A DNA stretch of 63,377 bases, taken from JBBQER01 sp052148155 (GTDB taxonomy: Bacteria; Actinomycetota; Acidimicrobiia; IMCC26256; PALSA-610). Below are positions 8,137 through 16,621 of the stretch, one piece after another. The notes beneath the pieces are model-generated. The model did not search any database. It was not told where the DNA came from and worked only from the letters and a program-made list of their open reading frames with translations. Every line of letters starts with the position of its first letter. Within the stretch, counting starts at the first letter, position 1. The position numbers were made by a program, and so were the translations under genes. The stretch spans positions 1 to 63,377 of the forward strand of contig JBKQIY010000086.1 of assembly GCA_052148155.1 (NCBI GenBank), read 5' to 3'.

Positions 8137-9270
8137 TCAAATCTTTACTTGGTGGTACACGCTGTACATCGCCGAGATCTGTGCGATCGCGACAAACGCG
8201 ACCATGCCGCCGACGACGAGAATGATCGCCGGCTCGAACATGTCGGTGAAACGCTTCAACCGGAACGAGAGCTCACGCTCGTAGAAAATCGCGGCGTTCC
8301 GGAGCTGCATGTCGAGCGAGCCTGTGCTTTCACCGACGCGGATCATCTGGCGGGCGGCCGGCGGAAATAGGCCGGAGGCACTGATCGGCCGAGCCAGTCC
8401 TTCGCCGCGCATCATCGCTTCCCGAACAATCGCCAACTTCTTTTGGAACAGTCGGTTGTTGGTGCTGTCGGCCGACACCTGCACTGCGTCGGGGAGCGGC
8501 ACGCCGGTTTGCACGAGTGCGGCGAGCACGCGACAGAAGCGCTCGATGGCGATGAGGTGAACAAGATCGCCGACCACAGGCAAGCGCAGAAGGAATTCGT
8601 CGCGTCGGGCCTTTCCTTGACGGCCGCCGATGAGTACGAGGACGACGAGCGCAACCGCCGCGAGCGTTCCGAAGATCTCCGGGTACCAGTGTGAGACAAA
8701 ACTGGTGAACCCTAAGAGCATGCGTGTCGGTAACGGGAGGTGCGCGCCGAGTCCGGAGTAGAACGACTTGAACTTGGGCAACACGTAGATCGACATGATG
8801 ATCACGGCCACAATTGCAAGTAAGCACACGATGGCCGGATAGGTGAGTGAGCTCTTGAGCTCGCGCCGCGCGGCGACTTCGCGCTCGAGGTAGCCCGACA
8901 GCTGCTCGAGCGCGTCGTCGAGCTGACCGGTGAGCTCCGCGGCGCGCACGACGGCGACGAAGTAGCCAGGGAAGATTCTCGAGTGCGAAGCGATGGCGTC
9001 GCCGAAGCTCGATCCGGCCCGCAGCCGTCGCTGCATGTCGGCGAGTACTTCTTTCATTTTCTTCGACGCGTTTTCCTCGGATACGACGCTCAGTGCGTCG
9101 AGGATCGGCACGCCCGCCCGGAGGAACGACGACATCTGTCGCGAGAAGTTCATGATCTCTTCGGGCTTGACCGGGCGGCCAATGTAGAAGTCCCGCTTGT
9201 ACCACGGCTTCTTCGCGAGGTTTCCGTCGGGTGTGTAGGGAGTCGGCGGCGCGTTCATAGTGGTGTTCAT
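8137..9270 (-). CDS. pilC: PilC inner-membrane platform protein
   Basis: Polytopic platform on which PilB and PilT act, 377 residues. Two T2SSF repeats are visible. The first contains FSRQMSSFLRAGVPILDAL and an RRELKSSLTYPAIVCLLAIVAVIIM transition into the membrane. The second contains FCRVLAALVQTGVPLPDAV, ending with MIRVGESTGSLDMQL and a final hydrophobic helix followed by AMYSVYHQVKI. Start ATG 9270 shares one base with the stop of pilB (TGATG), and GAGGAG lies 5 nt upstream inside pilB, so the two are translationally coupled. The longer frame to 9600 is shadow of pilB. Confidence 0.93.
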   Translation of the reverse strand: MNTTMNAPPTPYTPDGNLAKKPWYKRDFYIGRPVKPEEIMNFSRQMSSFLRAGVPILDALSVVSEENASKKMKEVLADMQRRLRAGSSFGDAIASHSRIFPGYFVAVVRAAELTGQLDDALEQLSGYLEREVAARRELKSSLTYPAIVCLLAIVAVIIMSIYVLPKFKSFYSGLGAHLPLPTRMLLGFTSFVSHWYPEIFGTLAAVALVVLVLIGGRQGKARRDEFLLRLPVVGDLVHLIAIERFCRVLAALVQTGVPLPDAVQVSADSTNNRLFQKKLAIVREAMMRGEGLARPISASGLFPPAARQMIRVGESTGSLDMQLRNAAIFYERELSFRLKRFTDMFEPAIILVVGGMVAFVAIAQISAMYSVYHQVKI

Positions 9271-11024
9271 CAGAACTCCTCGCCGACGACGACGTGCTTG
9301 ACGACTTCCTCCATCGTGGTCACGTCGGCTTCGACCATGCGGACCGCCTCGGTCTGCAGCGTCCGCAGGCCCTGTGCGATCGCGAGCTCCCGCGCGACTC
9401 TCGGCGGTTGACCGTCGACGACACATTGGCGGATCTCGTCTGTGATCGCCAACACCTCGTACACGCCGACCCGGTCGAAGTAACCGGTGCCCGAACAGAT
9501 GTTGCAGCCTTTGCCGCGCAACCACACGTCTTTGTCGCGGCCGCCGAGTTTCTGGAACAGGGTGACGTCCGACAACGACGGTTCGAACGGTGCCGCGCAC
9601 GAAGCACAGATGCGTCGGGTGAGCCGCTGCGCGACCACGCCGACAATCGCCGAAGTGATCAGGAAGGGCTCGATACCCATGTCGAGCAGGCGATACAGCG
9701 ATGACACCGCGTCGATCGCGTGCACTGACGAGAACACGCGGTGACCAGTGAGCGCCGATTGCACGGCGATGCGGGCGGTTTCGACGTCGCGCACTTCGCC
9801 GACGAGGATCACGTCCGGGTCTTGGCGCAGGATGGACTTGAGGCCGGTGGCGAACGTCATGCCCGCCTGCTCGCTGATCTGGATCTGGTTGACCTTGGGG
9901 AAGATGTACTCGACCGGATCCTCGATGGTCATCACGTTGATGTCGGGCCGGTTGATCTCCGACAACGTCGCGTACAGCGTCGTGGTCTTGCCGCTCCCGG
10001 TCGGTCCGCCGACGATGATCATCCCGTACGGCGAGTTGACGATGCGCGAATACAGCGCCTCCGAGTCGGGCGGCATGCCGAGATCGCCGAGCGCGTAGAG
10101 CGAGCGGGTACGGTCGAGCAACCGAAGCACCGTCTTCTCGCCCCAGATGGTCGACGTGGTCGAGACGCGCACGTCGAGCGCGCGATCGTCGATATTCATC
10201 TCGAACTGTCCGTCTTGCGGACGTCGCCGTTCGACGATGTTCATGTCGGCCATGATCTTGATACGACTCACGAGCGCCTGGCCCATGACGCTCGGCAGCT
10301 CCACCACTTCGTGCAGTGCACCGTCGACCCGGAAACGGACGCGCACGCAGGCTTCGGCGGGCTCGATGTGTACGTCGGAGGCGCGGTCTCGTAACGCCTG
10401 GGTGACGATCTTGTTGACGACCTGCACGATCGGCGCGTGTGAGTCGACGACCGTTTCGATCGTGCCCGGTGTGTCGAGCGTGACGTCGCCGGCCTGGAAG
10501 GCTGCGATGTCGGTCCCGACGGCCGACAGCGCGCTGTAGGTCTGGTTGACCCGGTTGCGTAGCTGGGCCGGTACGCCGAGCGCGACGTGCACTTCCTTGA
10601 CTGGAAGTGACCGCAGAAGCGCCATGACTTCGAGGTTCAAGGGGTCGGCGACGGCGACGGTGAGCGCACCGTCGGCGAAGACCAGCGGGAGTACGTCGTG
10701 ACGGTGCGCGTCCGGTGGCTCCACCAGCGCGGTCGCGGCCGGCTCCGGAGCCGCGTCGCGCAGGTCGACGACGGGAACGTGCAGCTGCTCGCTCAGCGCG
10801 CGGGTGACGTCGTCTTCGGCGATCATCCCGTGTTCGACTAACAGGGTGCCGATCCGTGTTCCGTTGGCGTGCTGCGAGAGCCGCTCGAGCGCGTCCCGGG
10901 AGACGATCCCTGAGTGCACGAGCAGGTCGCCGAGCCGCACCCGAGGGGTGGCCATCGACAGGTCGGGAACCAGCGCCGCGGTCGTCGTCGCGTCGGTCGT
11001 CCCGTGCGAGCGGTTCCGTCTCAC
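9270..11024 (-). CDS. pilB: PilB assembly ATPase
   Basis: Cytoplasmic motor for pilus extension, 584 residues. An MshEN-type N-terminal domain (about 28-165; RIGTLLVEHGMIAEDDV, LHVPVVDL) precedes the core. The core has ASDVHIEP, Walker A GPTGSGKT (340-347), MTIEDPVEYIF, Walker B VILVGEVRDVETA and a zinc tetracysteine (Cys473, 476, 507, 510), diagnostic of PilB/GspE. The His box reads SVHAIDAV where many homologues have TLHTNDA. GTG 11024 has AGGA 8 nt upstream. MshEN domains bind c-di-GMP in several species, so control by that messenger is possible but not shown. It heads the minus-strand pilus operon. Confidence 0.93.
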   Translation of the reverse strand: MRRNRSHGTTDATTTAALVPDLSMATPRVRLGDLLVHSGIVSRDALERLSQHANGTRIGTLLVEHGMIAEDDVTRALSEQLHVPVVDLRDAAPEPAATALVEPPDAHRHDVLPLVFADGALTVAVADPLNLEVMALLRSLPVKEVHVALGVPAQLRNRVNQTYSALSAVGTDIAAFQAGDVTLDTPGTIETVVDSHAPIVQVVNKIVTQALRDRASDVHIEPAEACVRVRFRVDGALHEVVELPSVMGQALVSRIKIMADMNIVERRRPQDGQFEMNIDDRALDVRVSTTSTIWGEKTVLRLLDRTRSLYALGDLGMPPDSEALYSRIVNSPYGMIIVGGPTGSGKTTTLYATLSEINRPDINVMTIEDPVEYIFPKVNQIQISEQAGMTFATGLKSILRQDPDVILVGEVRDVETARIAVQSALTGHRVFSSVHAIDAVSSLYRLLDMGIEPFLITSAIVGVVAQRLTRRICASCAAPFEPSLSDVTLFQKLGGRDKDVWLRGKGCNICSGTGYFDRVGVYEVLAITDEIRQCVVDGQPPRVARELAIAQGLRTLQTEAVRMVEADVTTMEEVVKHVVVGEEF

Positions 11025-11853
11025 GCCTGTTGTCCTGACGCCGACCCGGATGAGCTGATGCGGCCGACTATGGTGGACATCGCCGTGATACTCCCCACTT
11101 CCCCGCGCCAGGAGCGTTGAATCGCTCCGCCTCGATCGACGCGACGATATCGATCCAGGTCCGGGCCTGCCATGGGCAATTGGACCTAAAATCTAGAAAA
11201 GCGACAAATGCGACCGGGTTGGCGCGCGTGTTTACACGGCAGTCATATGGCCACACGCCGTTCGGTGGTTTCGCAGGTTTTGATCGGCGAGTCCGGCACC
11301 GCGAAACGGGCGCATTCGATGGACGCCTCCGAGTGGTACGTCGGCCCGGTCAGACCTGAGTCGGGCCGAGCGGCCGACCTCGGCTGTGTTGACGTTGCTC
11401 GCGTCGGTGTCGTCGGCGCGGCACAGGCGTGCGGCCTCGGCCGACCGCGCGTGCGGTTCGCGCTCGGCGCCAGAGCCTCTCATCAGGGACGATGCCGCGT
11501 GGAAGTACTCTCGGTGAGAATTTGACACGGAGCAAGGTCCTCGACGCCGAGCGAGATTTCACCACCGAACGCGCGAGGCTGGCAGCGCATCTCGCGTTGG
11601 TCAGTGTGGTTGGGTGAGCGTCCGCGCGCGAAGGGTGAGTTCGCGTCGCGGGCCGGCCGACCCGTTCCGGGTCCGAGCGGGTAGGTGCCGTGACCGGCAA
11701 CGTTCGAAACTGGTGACCGAGCCGTCGATCTGGTCGCCGTGCGGGATTGCGGCATCCCGACCCGGCGAGCGCGGTTCGGAGCATTCTGCCGTCATCGGTG
11801 GGATGCGATCAGGATGTCACTTTGTCGGGGTGACGGGGGTACGCCTCTGGGAC
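11025..11853. other. 829-nt stretch with no supportable gene; pilB leader
   Basis: Only short Arg/Pro-rich overlapping frames occur here and none resembles a known protein. The part nearest pilB contains a small inverted repeat GGAGCG (11111-11116) / CGCTCC (11123-11128) with a 6-nt loop and, further out, an AT-richer patch around 11187-11210. The promoter for the pilus operon probably lies here on the minus strand, but I cannot fix a -10 or -35 box. No tRNA-like or riboswitch-like signature was recognised. Confidence 0.5.
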
Positions 11854-12723
11854 TTACACGCGCTCGGCGACGTAGAGCATCGCCAGGTATGTCGTGCGCA
11901 CCTTGCGCTCCGGCCGCGCCAGGATCCGCCGGTGGATGCGGGTGTCCAGACGTGCTCGCGTGTCGTCGTCGAGGGCCCGATGGGCTGAAAAGGTGTTGAG
12001 GACCGCGATGTATTCGTCAGCGGTGTAGATCACGTCCCAGAGGTAGCGCCTCGCGCCGACATTGCAAAACCGGCCGCTCGCCTCGATCTCGCCGCAGAGG
12101 ACCTCGTCGCTGAGATCCGCTACCTCGTCCGGCTCAGGAGGCCCAGCGGCGCCAGTATTCGTGTTCTGATCGTCTGGTACGACAGCCTCATAGTCCTTTT
12201 GGACTTCGATGAAGAACGGATCGCCGTCGTGTGGAAGCACGTGCGCCATGGAGACAACGGCGAGTTTCCCGCGCTCGCGGAGCAGTCCGGCCGCCTTGTT
12301 GTAACGAATATCAGACGCGATCCAGTGGAAGGAACTGAACGCGACGACAGCATCGAAGTCGGAGTGTTCAGCCTGCCACGTCTCAAAGTTCGAGGTGATC
12401 ACTTCGACGCTCGGGAAGCCGGCCACTTTGCGCCGCGTGAGCGCGGCGAGTTGCTGACCGAGTTCCACGCACGTGATCGCGTAGCCGCGTTGCGCAAGCG
12501 GCACTGTGGCCTTACCCGTGCCACATCCGATCTCGACGATTCGTGACCCCACGGGAAGCTGAGCGAGCACGACCAGATCATCGAAGATCTTCGACGGGTA
12601 GCTCGGCCGGGCACGTTCGTACAGTTCCGGCACCTGCTCGAATGTCGTTCTCAGAATTTCCTGCGGCCGCCCCGACACGAGACCGATGCTACGGCCCAGC
12701 TTCACTCGCGCGACGGAGCCCAA
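11854..12723 (-). CDS. SAM-dependent methyltransferase (class I)
   Basis: A 289-residue soluble enzyme with a Rossmann methyltransferase core at about 30-165: the family opener FEQVPELYERARPSYP, motif I VEIGCGTGKATVPLA, the acidic residue after the second strand (CVELG), and FDAVVAFSSFHWI as the fourth strand. The C-terminal part (FNTFSAHRAL, ARLDTRIHRRI) resembles methyltransferase type 11/12 enzymes of unknown substrate. The start is uncertain: TTG 12723, or GTG codons at 12705 and 12678. It lies 118 nt downstream of the dehydrogenase gene on the same strand and could act in the neighbouring sugar pathway, but nothing in the sequence fixes the substrate. Confidence 0.8.
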   Translation of the reverse strand: MGSVARVKLGRSIGLVSGRPQEILRTTFEQVPELYERARPSYPSKIFDDLVVLAQLPVGSRIVEIGCGTGKATVPLAQRGYAITCVELGQQLAALTRRKVAGFPSVEVITSNFETWQAEHSDFDAVVAFSSFHWIASDIRYNKAAGLLRERGKLAVVSMAHVLPHDGDPFFIEVQKDYEAVVPDDQNTNTGAAGPPEPDEVADLSDEVLCGEIEASGRFCNVGARRYLWDVIYTADEYIAVLNTFSAHRALDDDTRARLDTRIHRRILARPERKVRTTYLAMLYVAERV

Positions 12724-12841
12724 CGCTTGCTCGGCTGGTGAGCGCAGGCCCGGCTGCGGCGCGCAGACGCGCGCGATCTGCGCTACGGGTTCGGCTGCTC
12801 AGCTCGCCCAAGTCGAACCGCGCAAACGTTTCCAGGCAGCG

Positions 12842-14020
12842 CTAGCCGGTCGCTTGCGAATCGAGGATCGCCGCCGCGGGCACGGGCGCGTACAGCGGGA
12901 CCGGCTCGATGGTGATGTCGATGACCGGTCCCGTCTCGGCGATCAATACCTCGCTGCCCGCGTGCAGGGCGGCGTTGGCGGCCTCGAGCACGCGTGCCAC
13001 CGCGAGACCGCTGTGCCCGTCAGTGCTCGGGGTGGCGCCGGTTCTCATGCAATTGATCATGTGCGCGGCTTGGACTGCGAGCGGTTCCTGCGGCGTGACT
13101 CGCGGAGAGAAAATGTCGCCGAGTCGGTATTTCACGGGTTCGCCGTAATGAGGGTCGAGGTCGCCGCTGTCTTCGATGCCGACGTCGAAGACGCGGATCT
13201 TCTGGTCGCCGGCGAGGTCGTTGTACACGACCATCTTTTCGCTGCCCACGATCGTGACGCGTCGCACCTTGCACGGATCGAGCCAACTCACATGGATGTA
13301 CGCCCGCACGCCAGTCTCCGCGTAGCGCAGTTGGATGTGGGCGACGTCTTCGAGGCCCCGGTTCGCGTGGCTGTGACCCCACGCAGATACAGCTGTCGGC
13401 GGTCGCCCGAGAATGAAGTTGATGATCGACACGTCGTGGGGAGCGAGATCCCAGATCACGTTCACGTCTTGTTGGAAAAGTCCGAGATTGAGTCGTGCGC
13501 AATCGATATAGCGGATCTGGCCCAACTCGCCGCTGTTGGCGATGTCGCGCAATTTCCAGATCGCGGCGTCGTGCTCAAAGGTATGACCCACCATGAGGTG
13601 CACGTCGTTCATGACCGCCGCATCAATGAGACTTTCGCAGTCGGCCACCGTCGTCGCGAGCGGCTTCTCGACCAAGACATGGCAATCGGCTCGCATTGCG
13701 GCGTGCGCGATTGCGGCGTGCGAACCGGGTGGCGTCGCGACGATCACGCCATCGACGGTGGGCAGGACGTGATCGAGTGAATCGTCGAGCTGGACCATCG
13801 GAAACGCGCGCCCGGCTTCGGCGAGCCGCAGTGGATCGCGATCGACGACGGTGACTGCGACGTCGGGCATGCCGGCAAGCACACGAACGTGCTTGGAGCC
13901 CCAGTTTCCGTAGCCGACCACGGCTAGATCGACGCGGGGACTCTTGGCGTCGAAATGGTTGCCGTGGTTGTCACGTAACGCAGCGCTGCCGGCGCCATTG
14001 CGAATGCTGTTAGCCCCCAC
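12842..14020 (-). CDS. Gfo/Idh/MocA-family sugar dehydrogenase
   Basis: NAD(P)-dependent oxidoreductase, 392 residues. The N-terminal Rossmann fold starts LAVVGYGNWGSKHVRVLAG (GxGxxG-like), followed by VIVATPPGSH and the family signature HVLVEKPLATT with the catalytic Lys. MVGHTFEHDAA and DLAPHDVSIINFILG follow in the C-terminal domain. The sequence resembles UDP-N-acetyl-hexosamine dehydrogenases (WlbA type), which make the 3-keto intermediate for a DegT-type aminotransferase; such an aminotransferase is encoded at 22446-23585. Start GTG 14020. It is divergent from the FAD-oxidoreductase gene across a 205-nt region with a dyad. Confidence 0.85.
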   Translation of the reverse strand: MGANSIRNGAGSAALRDNHGNHFDAKSPRVDLAVVGYGNWGSKHVRVLAGMPDVAVTVVDRDPLRLAEAGRAFPMVQLDDSLDHVLPTVDGVIVATPPGSHAAIAHAAMRADCHVLVEKPLATTVADCESLIDAAVMNDVHLMVGHTFEHDAAIWKLRDIANSGELGQIRYIDCARLNLGLFQQDVNVIWDLAPHDVSIINFILGRPPTAVSAWGHSHANRGLEDVAHIQLRYAETGVRAYIHVSWLDPCKVRRVTIVGSEKMVVYNDLAGDQKIRVFDVGIEDSGDLDPHYGEPVKYRLGDIFSPRVTPQEPLAVQAAHMINCMRTGATPSTDGHSGLAVARVLEAANAALHAGSEVLIAETGPVIDITIEPVPLYAPVPAAAILDSQATG

Positions 14021-14078
14021 CGATTGACTCCAGTCGACGATTCTTTCGCCCGCACTACGAGACTATCGAGTTGGCTAC

Positions 14079-14111
14079 GGTATGTGGTGGCTTACACGCG
14101 TGCAACATACC
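14079..14111. promoter_or_regulatory. Dyad in a divergent intergenic region
   Basis: GGTATGT (14079-14085) and ACATACC (14105-14111) form a 7-bp perfect inverted repeat with a 19-nt spacer. It is centrally placed in the 205-nt gap between the divergent dehydrogenase and FAD-oxidoreductase genes. The spacing suits a dimeric regulator or a weak RNA hairpin. No regulator gene is adjacent. Confidence 0.4.
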
Positions 14112-14225
14112 TAGAGCCCGCATGAGCACGCCTGATCTGACTACGGTGTGTGACCGCGTTAGGTTCAACCGCCGACGCGGACGAGCGCGTCTCAATATCC
14201 CCAAACCGGACAAACGGGGTGTGGC

Positions 14226-15392
14226 GTGGTGAGTGAGCGAATCGACGTAGCAATCGTCGGAGCCGGTCCGTACGGACTCGCCACCGCCGCGCATCTGCGC
14301 AATGTTGGTCGAGCGCCGCGCGTTTTCGGCGAACCACTGCAGTTTTGGAGTACCCACACGCCGGCCGGCATGCTCTTGCGTTCGCCGTACACCGGAAGCG
14401 ACATCGGCGCTCCCGAACTGAAGCTGACGTTGCCGGACTACGAACGCGACACGGCACCGGTCGATGTCCCGATACCGGTGGAACGATTCGTCGAGTACGG
14501 GCGATGGTTTCAAGAACGCGCAGTTCCCGACCTCGATCGACGCGACGTTCGGCGCATCCAGATTGCAGATTCGGGCTTTGACATAGAAGTCGACGGCGAA
14601 ACATTCCGGGCAACGAACGTTGTCGTTGCTGCGGGAATTGGCACGTTTGCGCGTCGACCGCCGCAGTTCATGTCGTTCGATGCCGATGTCGTGTCGCATT
14701 CGGTCGAGCATCGCGATTTGGGAGTGTTTCGCGGCCGCCGCGTCAGTGTGATCGGTGGTGGGCAAAGCGCGCTCGAGTCGGCGGCACTGCTTCACGAAGT
14801 GGGTGCCGATGTCGATGTCCTCGTCCGGGCCGAATCGGTGCGCTGGATCCTGGGTCAGGCCCGCCGACACACCACCCCGTGGCTCAACCATCTGCTCTAC
14901 GCTCCCGCAGCGGTCGGTCCGGGCGGCCTCAGCCAGCTCAATCAGCGCCCCGACCTGTACCGGCGGCTGGTCCCGGACGCGTTGCACGATCGCCTCGACC
15001 GCCGCTCGATCCGATCCGCGGGCGCCGGCTGGCTGCCTGCACGTCTCGACGACGTGTTCATCCGCACTGGCGTCGACGTTGCCGAGGTGTCTCGCGCTTC
15101 GGAAGGTCTGCAACTCCGTCTCAGCGACGGGACCGTTCAGCACGTCGATCACGTCCTGCTCGGCACCGGATTCCGCATCGACGTCTTGAAGTATTCGTTT
15201 TGGAGCCCGGCGCTCAATAATGCGATTCGCTGCGTGCGTGGATATCCACGATTGACGAAAAACTTCGAAACGACGGTCCCCGGCCTTTACGTGGCCGGCG
15301 CCGCGGCCGCGCCGACCTTCGGTCCCTTGATGCGCTTCGTCGCGGGCAGCGGCTTCGCGGGCCGTACGATTGCGAGGGCTCTCACGCGATGA
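14226..15392 (+). CDS. FAD-dependent oxidoreductase (flavoprotein monooxygenase-like)
   Basis: A 388-residue flavoprotein. It has an N-terminal FAD-binding fingerprint VAIVGAGPYGLATAAHL (GxGxxG), a second dinucleotide fold VSVIGGGQSALESAALLHEVGADVDV in the middle (about 170-200) as expected for an NADPH site, and a late HVLLGTGFRID (ATG-like motif). It ends with a GD-like segment VPGLYVAGAAAAPTFGPLMRF. The layout matches lysine/ornithine N-monooxygenase and lucA/iucD-like oxidoreductases. GTG at 14226 or 14229. Its stop overlaps the ATP-grasp start as ATGA (15389-15392), so the two work as a pair: an oxidation or hydroxylation coupled to an ATP-driven ligation. Substrate unknown. Confidence 0.82.
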   Translation: MVSERIDVAIVGAGPYGLATAAHLRNVGRAPRVFGEPLQFWSTHTPAGMLLRSPYTGSDIGAPELKLTLPDYERDTAPVDVPIPVERFVEYGRWFQERAVPDLDRRDVRRIQIADSGFDIEVDGETFRATNVVVAAGIGTFARRPPQFMSFDADVVSHSVEHRDLGVFRGRRVSVIGGGQSALESAALLHEVGADVDVLVRAESVRWILGQARRHTTPWLNHLLYAPAAVGPGGLSQLNQRPDLYRRLVPDALHDRLDRRSIRSAGAGWLPARLDDVFIRTGVDVAEVSRASEGLQLRLSDGTVQHVDHVLLGTGFRIDVLKYSFWSPALNNAIRCVRGYPRLTKNFETTVPGLYVAGAAAAPTFGPLMRFVAGSGFAGRTIARALTR

Positions 15393-16621
15393 CGCGCGAC
15401 GCCGCGCCGGGCGGCCCCGGCGCGCTCGTGATCGGCGGTGACTACCGAGGACTTGGCATCGTGCGCAGCATCGGGCGGCACGGCGTCCAAGTATGGGTCG
15501 CACAACACGACGACCGATTGGCGGGCTTTTCGCGGTACGCAGCTCGACGGGTCCGCTGGTCGGTTTCATCGGACGCCGAACAGACCGAGCGTCTGCTTCG
15601 ATTCGCTGACGAGCACGGACTGCACGGCTGGGTGCTGTTCCCGACTGACGATCGCGTCGCCGCGATGATCAGCCGCAACCATGGCGTCCTCGGGCAGTGT
15701 TACCGACTGACGACCTCACCGTGGGAGCAATACTCGGTCGCGCAAGACAAGCGTCTCACCTACGCACGCGCGGACGCGCTCGGCATCGGCGTGCCCGCCA
15801 CGTGGTACACGGAATCTCTCGAAGAGGTCGCAGACCTTGACCTCGAGTATCCGGTGATTCTCAAGCCCGCGTCGGGAGAGATCGACAATCCCCTCACCCA
15901 GGTCAAAGCTTGGCGGGTTGACGATCGCGCGTCATTGTTGACCCGGTACGCCGAAGCGGCCAGCTTCTTGCGCCGCGGCCACGTCATGATCCAAGAGATG
16001 GTTCCCGGAGGCGGAGAGTGTCAGCTGGCGTTCGCGGCCGCATGTCGCGACGGCGACGCGCGCACGTTCGTCTCGGCCCGCCGGACTCGCCAGATGCCAA
16101 TGGATTTCGGACGGTCGAGCACGTTCGTGGAGACGATCGACGATCCCGAGGTGATCGACCAGGGAATGCGCCTCGTCGCAGATCTTCGCCTCACCGGTCT
16201 TGTCGAGGTCGAGTTCAAGCGGGACCCGCGGCGCGGGCGGCTCAAAGTTCTCGACGTGAACGCGCGCTCGTGGGGCTGGCACTCGCTCGGGCCGCCCGCA
16301 GGCGCCGACTTCTCCTACGTTGCTTGGCAGCTCGCGATCGGGGAACAGGTCGAGCGCACCCAAGGTCGTGCCGGTGTGCGTTGGGTGCGACTCTCGACCG
16401 ACGTTCCGACCTCAGTCCGAGAGATCGTCGCCGGTCATACAACGTTGCGTGCCTACCTGCGTACGCTCCGACCGCCCCTCGAAGGACCGATCTGGGCCGT
16501 CGACGACCCCCTTCCCGGTCTCATGGAACTGCCGACTGTCGGGTGGCATGCCGTGCGGCGGATTGCGACACGAAAAGTCAGGCGAAATATCGATAGAGGA
16601 TCTCGCCGGCGCGCTGTGTGA
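15389..16621 (+). CDS. ATP-grasp ligase
   Basis: A 410-residue ATP-dependent carboxylate-amine/thiol-type ligase. A preATP-grasp fold begins ALVIGGDYRGLGIVRSIG. The ATP-grasp region contains DKRLTYARADALGIGVPATW, YPVILKPASGE (nucleotide Lys), VMIQEMVPGGGE, LVEVEFKRDP and KVLDVNARSWGWHSLG with the metal-binding Glu and Asn. It resembles the predicted ATP-grasp enzymes found in exopolysaccharide loci. ATG 15389 overlaps the oxidoreductase stop. Its last 44 nt overlap the 3' end of the convergent FemAB-like gene. A role in attaching an amino acid or other carboxylate to a surface glycan is suggested by context only. Confidence 0.85.
   Translation: MTRDAAPGGPGALVIGGDYRGLGIVRSIGRHGVQVWVAQHDDRLAGFSRYAARRVRWSVSSDAEQTERLLRFADEHGLHGWVLFPTDDRVAAMISRNHGVLGQCYRLTTSPWEQYSVAQDKRLTYARADALGIGVPATWYTESLEEVADLDLEYPVILKPASGEIDNPLTQVKAWRVDDRASLLTRYAEAASFLRRGHVMIQEMVPGGGECQLAFAAACRDGDARTFVSARRTRQMPMDFGRSSTFVETIDDPEVIDQGMRLVADLRLTGLVEVEFKRDPRRGRLKVLDVNARSWGWHSLGPPAGADFSYVAWQLAIGEQVERTQGRAGVRWVRLSTDVPTSVREIVAGHTTLRAYLRTLRPPLEGPIWAVDDPLPGLMELPTVGWHAVRRIATRKVRRNIDRGSRRRAV

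Noticed and set aside
11208..11528. Small frames on both strands in the pilB-upstream gap
   Set aside because: No domain, no ribosome site and overlapping in opposite directions; treated as non-coding.
14055..15569. 504-residue minus-strand open frame
   Set aside because: Arg/Asp-rich text without motifs; it lies antisense to a clear FAD-oxidoreductase that has GxGxxG folds on the plus strand.
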